Below, one piece after another: positions 56,411 through 64,000 of a DNA stretch of 64,000 bases. Numbering within the stretch: position 1 is the stretch's first letter; the number at the start of each line of letters is the position of its first letter. Origin of the DNA: Cepaea nemoralis (lineage: Eukaryota > Mollusca > Gastropoda > Stylommatophora > Helicidae); the NCBI GenBank assembly GCA_014155875.1, contig JACEFZ010027078.1:1-64000 (forward strand), read 5' to 3'. The notes below the pieces were generated by a model. It ran no database searches, was not told where the DNA came from, and worked only from the letters and a program-made list of their open reading frames with translations. Made by a program: the position numbers and the translations under genes.

Positions 56411-56470
56411 ATCATGCACTCTGATGTATGTCATTGTCTGTGCACGTGTAACATGATATGTACAGGTGAC
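56411..56470. repeat. 42-bp array, right remnant
   Basis: ATCATGCACTCTGATGTATG and GTGCACGTGTAACATGATAT match the long-type units at 49745-49790 and 49908-49950. This is the part of the array cut off by the LTR-type insertion. Confidence 0.82.
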
Positions 56471-56639
56471 ACCGACAGTTAGTGGATCGTTATCCTAAAT
56501 AGCATATGGACATCCACAAAGAGGCTCCCAAAATACTGCAAGATTTCAAGTCCCAACCGCCTCGGCGATGTGGACGTTCCTATCACTGTAAAATCTTGCT
56601 ACAACGAACGCCTCCTTCGTCTGTGTTTGATAAGCGCCT

Positions 56640-56800
56640 CGTTCATATTTTGGGCTTTCTTAACCCATTTTAAACAAATTAATTGCATATCTTTTACAGG
56701 ATACCGTAGTCAACCACAGCATTTTTGGCCGTGTATGATTTCTTAGCTCGTTTTACGTTGAGTATTTTGGCATTGCTTTCTGAACGCAGTGGGGATCAAT
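56640..56800 (-). mobile_element. SINE D-like element, diverged copy
   Basis: On the minus strand it reads GCGTTCAGAAAGCAATGCCA, ATGCTGTGGTTGACTACGG and TATCCTGTAAAAGATATGCA, matching the 3' half of the 62-kb copy. Confidence 0.65.
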
Positions 56801-56821
56801 AATCAGCTCAGCATTCATTCT

Positions 56822-56855
<34 letters not shown>

Positions 56856-56880
56856 TGTGTGTGTGTCCGTGTGTCTGTGT
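56822..56880. repeat. (GT)n microsatellite
   Basis: A GT run with a few interruptions, followed by T/A-rich sequence with weak periodicity to about 57400. Confidence 0.93.
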
Positions 56881-57159
56881 GGTATGTTTGTATCTGTATC
56901 TATGTCTCTGTGTATTTATATATGTATACGCACATTTTTATGCATTTATGTGTATGCCTATGTTCATATGTATATAGATTTACACATCTATCTATTCTTT
57001 GTTTATGTTTTCGTTTCAAGAATTTTCCCCATTTCAGCACTTATCTCGGTCCCACTTTCTATATTTACGTTCCCTGAACTTAGGGTTGTGTTTATAAATT
57101 CGTTGACAGATGTGCAGTGTTTATTTGTGTGTGTAATATTTCAATTTTCCAGATAAGTA

Positions 57160-57660
57160 GTTTTGGTGTTTTTCTACCTGATACCTAACTTGCCTACTTA
57201 CCTAGATACATACCTATCTAGTTATCCACCAGTCTTTCTACTTACGTTCCTGCATATATACCTACCAAATGTACCTACCTACTTATCTACAAATGTATAT
57301 ACTCGTGTTTCTATATATCTACTTATCTACCTACCAACGTATCTATCTAGCAATCTAACTACCTATCTCACAACTTACCTACTGTTTTCTGTCTATAAAC
57401 ATATTTATCTATGTAACTTCCCCTGCCATATATCTCAATGTACAGATGTATGTCTGCGTGTCTGGCTGTTCATCTGTCGTCCACCCAACATCCTTACCTA
57501 CCTTAGCCTGTTAATCTTTATTTCAATTAGTCTTGTTGCATTTCTGTTTGTCTCCGTGTCTGTATGTGATTCGATTTCTCTACACATTAGTCTTTCCTTC
57601 TCTTTGCTAGTCTGTCTGTCTGTAAGTTTGACTGTTTATGTTCTTTAGCCTGTCTGCCTC
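57160..57660. repeat. Degenerate CTAC/CTAT tract
   Basis: Loose ACCTACCTA, TATCTATCTA and CTGTCTGTC motifs occur throughout. The apparent 161-codon frame (57163-57648) has Leu/Tyr/Thr-rich low-complexity content and is not taken as a gene. Confidence 0.6.
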
Positions 57661-57703
57661 TCCGTCTATCTCTTCATCTGTGGCCAATCTATCAGTCCTC
57701 CAG

Positions 57704-58024
57704 TCATGTTATCTGTCTGTCAGTCAGTATGTCTATCAGGTTATCTGTCTGTCAGTCAGTATGTCTATCAGGTTATCTGTCTGTCAGTCAGTATGTCTAT
57801 CAGGTTATCTGTCTGTTAGTCAGTATGTCTATCAGGTTATCTGTCTGTCAGTCAGTATGTCTATCAGGTTATCTGTCTGTCAGTCAGTATGTCTATCAGG
57901 TTATCTGTCTGTTAGTCAGTATGTCTATCAGGTTACCTGTCTGTTAGTCAGTATGTCTATCAGGTTACCTGTCTGTTAGTCAGTATGTCTATCAGGTTAT
58001 CTGTCTGTTAGTCAGTATGTCTAA
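57704..58024. repeat. 32-bp tandem array, ~10 units
   Basis: Units contain GTTATCTGTCTGTCAGTCAG and TATGTCTATCAG. Variants GTTAGTCAG and GTTACCTG cluster on the right. Confidence 0.96.
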
Positions 58025-58044
58025 CATGTTGCCTTCCTGTCAGG

Positions 58045-58200
58045 TTTAGGGATGTCTAGTTGGTCATGCTTCAAAGTACCAAATCCCCGCCGCTTGGCGC
58101 TATAGGCATTTGGAGTCACGGGTTCGAATCCCAGTAGGATAACTCTAGATTTCAATGTTCATGTTATCTGGTGTGTTCTCTAGTCTCTGCTTCTGTATTC
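58045..58200 (+). mobile_element. Possible SINE E (tRNA-like head)
   Basis: A perfect B box GGGTTCGAATCCC lies at about 58119-58131. An A-box-like CTAGTTGGTCATGC lies about 65 bases upstream, after TTTAGGGATG. No second copy and no TSD were found. It could be a decayed tRNA pseudogene. Confidence 0.45.
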
Positions 58201-58494
58201 TACTGATATGAACGTCAATCAATAATTGTACATTTGTTTATGGTTGTGTGTTAGTTTGCCTATTAGTATGTTTGTATGTCGTTAAGTGCATTAATTTGTT
58301 TGTAGTCTGTTTGGATGTTTGTTTCTTAGTTTGTGTATATGATGTAAGTCTCTGTCTATATTTGTGTCTCTTTATGTCCATATGCTAGTCTGCCTGTTAG
58401 CCTTTTGTCTGTTATTCTATATCATAGTTTGTATGCATATCTACCTGTATGTCTGTCTGTTCCAATGGTTATCCCCTAGTTCGCCCACTCGCTG
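58201..58494. other. T-rich sequence, no gene seen
   Basis: GTTTGT- and TATGTC-rich sequence of low complexity. Confidence 0.5.
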
Positions 58495-58584
58495 TCAATA
58501 TGTCAGCATTCTGAAAATCTGCTTATTTATGTATATGCGAATCAAACACACAGACACAAACACACACCCACACACACAAGACAT

Positions 58585-58772
58585 GGTTGTGCGGGTGCTA
58601 GGGTCATTGCCAACCAAGCCAATGATCCAAGGTCCACGACCATTGAAGACAAACTGACCCCAAGCTGTTGGACCCAGATACGACCCAGCCTCAAACATGG
58701 GTGCGGTTAATGTCCAGAATATTCTGGCACTTGTCATGGTCACAATAAGGTATCTGGTCAGGCACATCATTA
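58585..58772 (-). other. Possible unrecognised coding exon
   Basis: The minus strand from ATG 58770 reads about 62 codons of non-repetitive, protein-like sequence. It includes CLTRYLIVTMTSARIFWTL, APMFEAGSYLGPTAWGQFVF and GPWIIGLVGNDPSTRTT. It then enters a CA/GT microsatellite at about 58575. Composition and lack of low complexity set it apart from the surroundings. I do not recognise the family, and splice sites are not clear. Confidence 0.3.
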
Positions 58773-58984
58773 TGTTGTGGCCTAGAGAATGTGAAGGCTT
58801 AGCAAATTACATAACCACGTCACCACCAGGTGTGACACAACCTTGACCTCACTAATAAGAATAATCTCAAAGGGCAACTAGTATAATAAGAATTTCCCTA
58901 ACTGTGATACAATACATCTACTTTAGGTAATTTTAATTGCTGTCAAAAACTAGTTTTACAGAGTCATTTATTATTGATATTTGC

Positions 58985-59139
58985 TTCTGTCGTCGTCGCT
59001 GTTGCCTAAGATTAGCTTCATAAGTGGTGGATGCATGAAATGATGTATGAGAGCGGGGATATTAGGAGAGCAGCATGTCAGACGGGCCAGCGTGCCCAAT
59101 TCTTAATCCTTTGAAAATAAACTTGGTTAGTTGGTTCAC
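58985..59139 (+). mobile_element. LINE epsilon 3' end, copy 3
   Basis: CAGACGGGCCAGCGTGCCCA, ATCCTTTGAAAATAAA and a TTGGTTAGTTGG tail match the epsilon 3' UTR at 8.8 kb. The 5' extent is uncertain. Confidence 0.75.
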
Positions 59140-59421
59140 TCTATTTATAAAACTCACTGGTAACCCATTTCCACATTGAGGAAGGACATTTCCACGTGGC
59201 AAATGTCCCATTATGTCAAACCGCACGTGATTATCTGCACTTGTCTTGGCAAATTGAACACGCACTGTCAGATTGTCCAGTGACCCGTGCAATCACCTGC
59301 AGCAGGTCCGCCCTGATTGCTCACTTAGCAATCCTGACTATTGTTTGCTTGTTTCCTAGATTTCGTGCAATCTACTTTCAGGTGACATGTAGCTGAGCAG
59401 AATAAGATAGCGAGGGAGAGA

Positions 59422-59534
<113 letters not shown>

Positions 59535-59751
59535 GTAAAAGTAGATTTACAGTGTGTGTTTTCTGTTGATGCCGTTGATGTAACAGTAAATTTAACCATG
59601 TGAATATACTGTTTATATCGTGCCGTTGCCTCTAAGAGGAATGTCCCACTCCCGGACTGACATTCTTGGACTTGGGTTCATGAGATGAAGCTTTATGACA
59701 GGAACAGTCCCGAGAAAATATCAGTGACTGTCCGATTACACTGTTATTCTA

Positions 59752-59992
59752 AAAAAAAGGCCGCTTAAAAGTCGACCCTGTCGACTTCATTGCACCGGGT
59801 TTTATCCCATAAGGCTCGGTCTCTTTCCGCAGCACGGAAAGCGTCGCACAAAGCACAAACTCCGTAGCTTTTAGCGACGACCCACAGGAGTCTCCGAAAC
59901 ATTTAACTTGTAAACCGAAGGGTGCGGCTCGGAATCGAACCCACAACCTTCGCAGCACGAGTCCAACGGTTTGACCACTTCGCCACAGAGAC
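59752..59992 (-). mobile_element. SINE C, tRNA-derived, with 12-bp TSD
   Basis: The 241-bp element on the minus strand is flanked by ACTGTTATTCTA (59740-59751 and 59993-60004). Its 5' head (59992 down to about 59921) is tRNA-like: A box TGGCGAAGTGG, anticodon-arm-like stretch, and B box GGTTCGATTCC. The body follows, ending GACTTTTAAGCGGCC plus a T run. It has no coding capacity and would be transcribed by RNA polymerase III. The T-run end, rather than an A tail, is unusual. Confidence 0.9.
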
Positions 59993-60125
59993 ACTGTTAT
60001 TCTATTGATTAAAAACATAATGATGTCAAATGACCATTCTAAATATCTCTCCTGTGTCATTTAAAATTCTAAAGTAACGCGTCCGCAACCCTTCAATTTC
60101 TACTTTCGTTCTCTATTCCTCATTG

Positions 60126-60945
60126 GTGTATAGTCCGTCAACCAACTGACTAGAAACTCTCATATCTTCAGCTATCCCGTGCTCAACCAACTCACTAGAA
60201 ATTCTCATATCTTCAGCTATCCCGTGCTCAACCAACTCACTAGAAACTCTCATATCTTCAGCTATCCCGTGCACAACCAACTCCCTCGAAACTCTCATAC
60301 CTTCAGCTATCCCGTGCACAACCAACTCCCTCGAAACTCTCATATCTTCAGCTACCCCGTGCTCAACCAACTCACTCGAAACCCTCATATCTTCAGCTAC
60401 CCCGTGCTCAACCAACTCACTTGAAACCCTCATATCTTCAGCAATCCCGTGCTCAACCAACTCACTCGAAACTCTCATATCTTCAGCTATCCCGTGCTCA
60501 ACCAACTCATTAGAAACTCTCATATCTTCAGCTATCCCGTGCTCAACCAACTGACTAGAAACTCTCATATCTTCAGCTATCCCGTGCTCAACCAACTCAC
60601 TAGAAATTCTCATATCTTCAGCTATCCCGTGCTCAACCAACTCACTAGAAACTCTCATATCTTCAGCTATCCCGTGCACAACCAACTCCCTCGAAACTCT
60701 CATACCTTCAGCTATCCCGTGCACAACCAACTCCCTCGAAACTCTCATATCTTCAGCTACCCCGTGCTCAACCAACTCACTCGAAACCCTCATATCTTCA
60801 GCTACCCCGTGCTCAACCAACTCACTCGAAACCCTAATATCTTCAGCAATCCCGTGCTCAACCAACTCACTCGAAACTCTCATATCTTCAGCTATCCCGT
60901 GCTCAACCAACTCACTCGAAAGCCTCATATCTTCAGCTATCCCGC
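60126..60945. repeat. 45-bp tandem array, 18 units, with a 405-bp higher-order period
   Basis: Units contain CATATCTTCAGCTATCCCGT and GCTCAACCAACTCAC. The 15-codon unit keeps the minus strand open for 271 codons (VEHGIAEDMRVSSEL) and the plus strand also (LNQLTRNSHIFSYPV). The order of unit variants repeats after nine units; for example CTGACTAG occurs at 60146 and 60551. Confidence 0.96.
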
Positions 60946-61654
60946 GCAGCTCTGCCCATACCCTTCGTATATTGGTAATTTCTATATCAGCTCCTCTCCT
61001 CCATGAGTTGCTAAGTCTTCATCGGTGTTGTGGAGAAGCCAACAATATCAACACGGCAACCTACCACGCATGTCTTCACAAGCGTTACCAGGACTCTTAA
61101 CGAAAACATAATATCACACGGTAACCTGTCATCCATGCCGTAAGATGCGATCACGGAGGGTTAGGTTTGGTACTGTTCTCCTCATTCCGATAGACAATGA
61201 ATGAATCACCAACAAAAACGAGAAGTAGATTGTGAGCTTTACTAAAACAGGATTGCAAGAAACAAATTGCGGCCCAAGCCTTCGTCAGCACAGAACAAAC
61301 AAACACAGACCGACACAAAACTACATGAAACACCCTACATGACAATATTAATAACCAAGATGACAATATTAAGGGTACTTATCTGAATCTGTATCCTAGC
61401 TTGGATTGACTGACCACTGACTCGCGTTCGACGGCTATCAGTGGATTGTATAGACTCATTCCGTAGACAAATTGTGGCAACAACATCCATCCCACAACCC
61501 TAGCACCGCAATATTTGATTCATTTGAGACTTCGACTTTACAAGGCGCTTGCGAATGACTACTTTGCCCACTACTCGTGTAGACGCCAGCACTCAGTCAT
61601 GTGATTTCGTAATACCTGACACAACCGTGCTACTCGCAAACGTTAGCTCCATCT
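60946..61654. other. No recognisable feature
   Basis: Apparently unique sequence. A duplicated AAGATGACAATATTAA-like stretch lies near 61340-61375. No convincing gene. Confidence 0.5.
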
Positions 61655-61915
61655 CAGCCCCCTTCCCTGGCCGTCACATGTCTCAGCCCCTTTCCCCGAC
61701 AGTCACATATCTCAGCACCCTTCCCTAACCGCCACATGTCTCAGCCCCCTTCCCTAACCGCCACATGTCTCAGCCTGCTTCCCTGACCGTCACATGTCAC
61801 AGCCCCCTTCAATGACCGTCACATGTCACAGCCCCTTTCCCTAACCGTCACATATCACACCCCCTTCCCTGACCGTCACATAACTCAGCCCGCTTCCCAG
61901 ACAGTCAAATATCTC
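61655..61915. repeat. 27-28-bp tandem array
   Basis: About nine units contain CCCTTCCCTAACCGCCACAT and GTCTCAG. Confidence 0.9.
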
Positions 61916-61934
61916 ATGACTCAACTGAAAATTT

Positions 61935-62155
61935 GTTGCACATCATTTACAGGACGTCGTAGTCAACCACAGCATGTTTTGGCTGTTTGTGATTGTTTGG
62001 CAAGTTTACGTTCAGTAGTTTGAACGACCGGCACCATTTTATAAAAACCAACGCATGGCGGTCCGCTGACGTATCTCCCGCAGCTGTGTTTCGAACGCTA
62101 TAAGCGGAGTTACAAATCACGTCTTCAAACTCTTCACCACGGAGCCGGCGAAGGG
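61935..62155 (-). mobile_element. SINE D, best copy with tRNA-like head
   Basis: On the minus strand it begins GCCGGCTCCGTGGTGAAGAG (A-box-like) and has GCGTTCGAAACAC (B-box-like) about 45 bases later. Then come CAGCTGCGGGAG, GCGTTGGTTTTTATAAAATG, GTGCCGGTCGTTC, CATGCTGTGGTTGACTACG and ACGTCCTGTAAATGATG. Partial copies lie at 12.5, 19.2, 36.9, 38.1 and 56.7 kb. Confidence 0.75.
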
Positions 62156-62261
62156 TTCTGAATATGGATCACATCGCAAAATGTCAAAACCTAATACCGC
62201 TGATTGTGTTACTGCTGGTAGTTAGACACTGATACCCCTTCTGGTGTTACTGTTTCTAGTT

Positions 62262-62738
62262 AAGTAATTATAATCGTCTTGATAGGCCAGTGGTTCTCAA
62301 CCGGTGGAGAATTCCCCCCTAGGGGGGAATTTTAGGGATTCCGGGGGGGGGGGGGGGGGGGGGGGAGGGGGGGGGGGGGAAATGAAGATTATTTTGTTCA
62401 TACAAGAACCGATTACTTGATATTGTTATTCCCTCCAAACTTTCCGGTTCTGTACTCCTCGCCCATCTGATATTCGTCTTATACCGTAAGTAGACCCACA
62501 AATCACGTTTTATGTAGACGTCTAAACTTGTTCTAGTATGTGTTATTAATGTTAGCTTCTATTTTTACGTATAAAATGTAGGGGCAGGGTGGGGGAGAGG
62601 GGAATAATAGGGAGGAAATACGAAAGGGAAGGAATGACATTCTCAACATATGATGAAGGGGGGCATGGGCCAAGAAAGGGTAGGAACCACTGTGATAGGC
62701 GATCGTTTGGTACATTGTGCTTCGAAAAGGCATAAGGG
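62262..62738 (-). mobile_element. LINE gamma 3' end, copy 4, split by a hAT element
   Basis: On the minus strand, TTATGCCTTTTCGAAGCACA, ATGTACCAAACGATCGCC and, after the hAT insert, AAGACGATTATAATT follow the gamma 3' UTR order (TGAAGCACAATGTAACAAAC, TATCGTCTGTCAAGACGG). Confidence 0.65.
62288..62692 (+). mobile_element. hAT-type miniature element, copy 2, perfect 8-bp TSD
   Basis: The 405-bp element runs from CAGTGGTTCTCAACC to GGTAGGAACCACTG. It is flanked by the perfect 8-bp duplication TGATAGGC (62280-62287 and 62693-62700), the hAT hallmark. The interior contains long G runs (62342-62380), and it has no coding capacity. It is the reverse-orientation relative of the 44.3-kb element. Confidence 0.92.
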
Positions 62739-62739
62739 G

Positions 62740-63005
62740 GTCATCATGGCGGAATAGAAATGAGCTATCGCTATTACACTTCCGGTGTTCTGACGCCGAG
62801 GTAGTGGAGCTCTTACACCTAAACTGTTCAGTTGGACTAAAATGTTGAATTCTCGTCCTTGATTTGAGGGACGTAAATTACAAGTACCTTAGGAGTCGGT
62901 GTGGGTTCGCCTGATGGCGAGGGACATTGGTAAGAGGGAAAGCTAATTAATTTGCAAAAATCAGTCCAGTGCACTTAAAGTGGTAGCACTTGTATGGGCT
63001 TTGAA
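62740..63005 (+). mobile_element. SINE A, copy 2 (diverged)
   Basis: It follows the 32-kb copy in order: TCATCATGGCGGAATAGA, CCGGTGTTCTGACGCCGAGG, TCTCGTCCTTGATTTGAGG, ACGTAAATTACAAGTAC, GATGGCGAGGGACATTG, AAAAATCAGTCCAGTGCAC and GGTAGCAC. The B box is decayed. Confidence 0.78.
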
Positions 63006-64000
63006 TATTAAACACCCTCTATTGTGTCAAATAATGGACAACAGCTACATATTCATCATCATCATTGTCATCTTCTATCTTTGCCGTCAAGTCGTGGGAA
63101 GGAATATCTGACATTCCAGCGCCCGATACGCGGCACTGGATAGTGTCATTCCGTGTCATTGTGCAATCTCTTTGATGTCGTCAATCCATTTTCTTCTGGA
63201 AAGTGCGAAAGGAGAGGGGGAGGGGAGCGCTTGTTGTTGTATCAGATCTAAATACCCAGCGGAAAGTACGAACAGTAAATTGTTGTCATTTTATCTGAGA
63301 ATTACGTGCCCGAAGGAATTGTGTAGATTTGTTATTTATGATTTCTTTCTTCCTGATTGCAGCCGATGTTTGTGTGACGTCATTACGATCTGAACTCATC
63401 GATGTGTCCCTCAGTCTGTCTGACTGTCTCTCCTTTTGATGCCGGGCGTAATTTAAAATTTACTCAACCGATTCGGGTAATATGTGGTATTTTCGTTTCT
63501 GGAGAAAAATGATGTTTATCGATTTTCGACTTTCCCTTATTGAAAAATAATGAAGGTTCGCTGTCTTTGGTGTTTGGATTTGATCTCCGAGTTCTGTCCT
63601 TGCTTGTTGTTTTGAACAGTGTAATCACTGTCTAATGACAAGTGTACTTGCTTTCCTGTACTCTTCCCTTCTACTCTGGCGTGCGCATGCGTATAGAACT
63701 CTTCAGACATGTGTGTTGTGGGGGGGGGGGGGGGGGCAGAGAATTGTTCTGCCATGAGAAGTTTGATTTTACCAAGCAATGTGCAGATAATGTCCTCGGA
63801 CAAATCTACACGCCAACCACAGTTCATAGTCAACAATGTTTAGTTTGTTTGTTTCTTAAGTCGTTGGATCAACATCACGGCACATGGTTTAACCCATAAG
63901 TGCTCCGTTTTCCTCCTAACTCAAACCTGAGTCTGGAGAAACTCAGCTCAATGCACGAACTCCGTTGCATCGGCGAGGATCCTGAAATACTTTAGGTAGA
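63006..64000. other. No recognisable feature; poly-G run
   Basis: Apparently unique sequence with a (G)17-18 run at about 63719-63736 and a short (CAT)n stretch at about 63052-63072. No convincing reading frame. Confidence 0.5.

Noticed and set aside
58045..58135. Functional tRNA gene
   Set aside because: The B box is perfect, but the acceptor stem does not pair and the A box is poor; kept only as a possible SINE.
60113..60928. 271-residue repeat protein (VEHGIAEDMRVSSEL units)
   Set aside because: The opposite strand is open too, and the unit is a 45-bp minisatellite. No signal peptide, neighbours or codon evidence supports it.

Overview
The window is eukaryotic, gene-poor and repeat-dominated. 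The best organism guess is a gastropod mollusc. The only host-type protein fragment I recognise (about 25.25-26.25 kb) looks like the expanded rhodopsin-class chemosensory receptors of sea slugs and sea hares. The mobile elements (RTE-like, CR1/L2-like and I-like LINEs, a Penelope-like element, Ty3/gypsy gag, hAT and mariner miniature elements, tRNA-derived SINEs) also fit a mollusc. I see no intact host gene, rRNA, tRNA gene, operon or CRISPR array. Almost every long open frame is either a transposon protein or a tandem repeat read as protein.

Layout. 0-3.8 kb: CTCA-type minisatellite with a ~1 kb higher-order unit, then microsatellites. 4.1-9.2 kb: a 53-bp tandem array split by a nest of LINEs (eta, then CR1/L2-like epsilon, then I-like zeta). 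9.3-15.2 kb: zeta fragment, mariner-like miniature element, hAT end, LINE gamma with target-site duplication (TSD), LINE scraps and a 37-bp array. 16.1-19.7 kb: 75-bp, TGTC, 67-bp and 40-bp arrays. 20.27-25.07 kb: a head-to-head Penelope-like pair flanked by one 11-bp TSD, with LINE alpha inserted in one arm. 25.25-26.25 kb: broken GPCR. 26.5-31.5 kb: arrays, SINE B, and a gypsy-type primer-binding site plus broken gag. 32.0-42.8 kb: SINE A and many arrays (41, 23, 49, 37, 32, 26 and 53 bp). 42.8-44.6 kb: zeta copy and a hAT miniature element. 44.9-49.2 kb: a 43-bp array of about 100 units. 49.7-56.5 kb: a 42-bp array split by an LTR-type element that holds LINE beta, which holds LINE alpha, each layer with its own TSD. 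56.6-64 kb: arrays, SINEs A, C, D and E, and a second hAT miniature element.

The window is best read as a stratified record of insertions. In several cases both insertion junctions and the TSD can be read directly, and the interrupted host sequence rejoins in phase when the insert is removed. Three points stand out: the Penelope-like pair inserted as one unit; an apparent ~720-codon reverse transcriptase frame that is an in-frame chimera of two LINE families; and a SINE-like family (B) whose 3' end matches the 3' end of LINE gamma, as expected for a SINE using a LINE partner's machinery. Greek letters and SINE letters are labels of convenience used only here. All clade assignments come from motif reading, not from searches.
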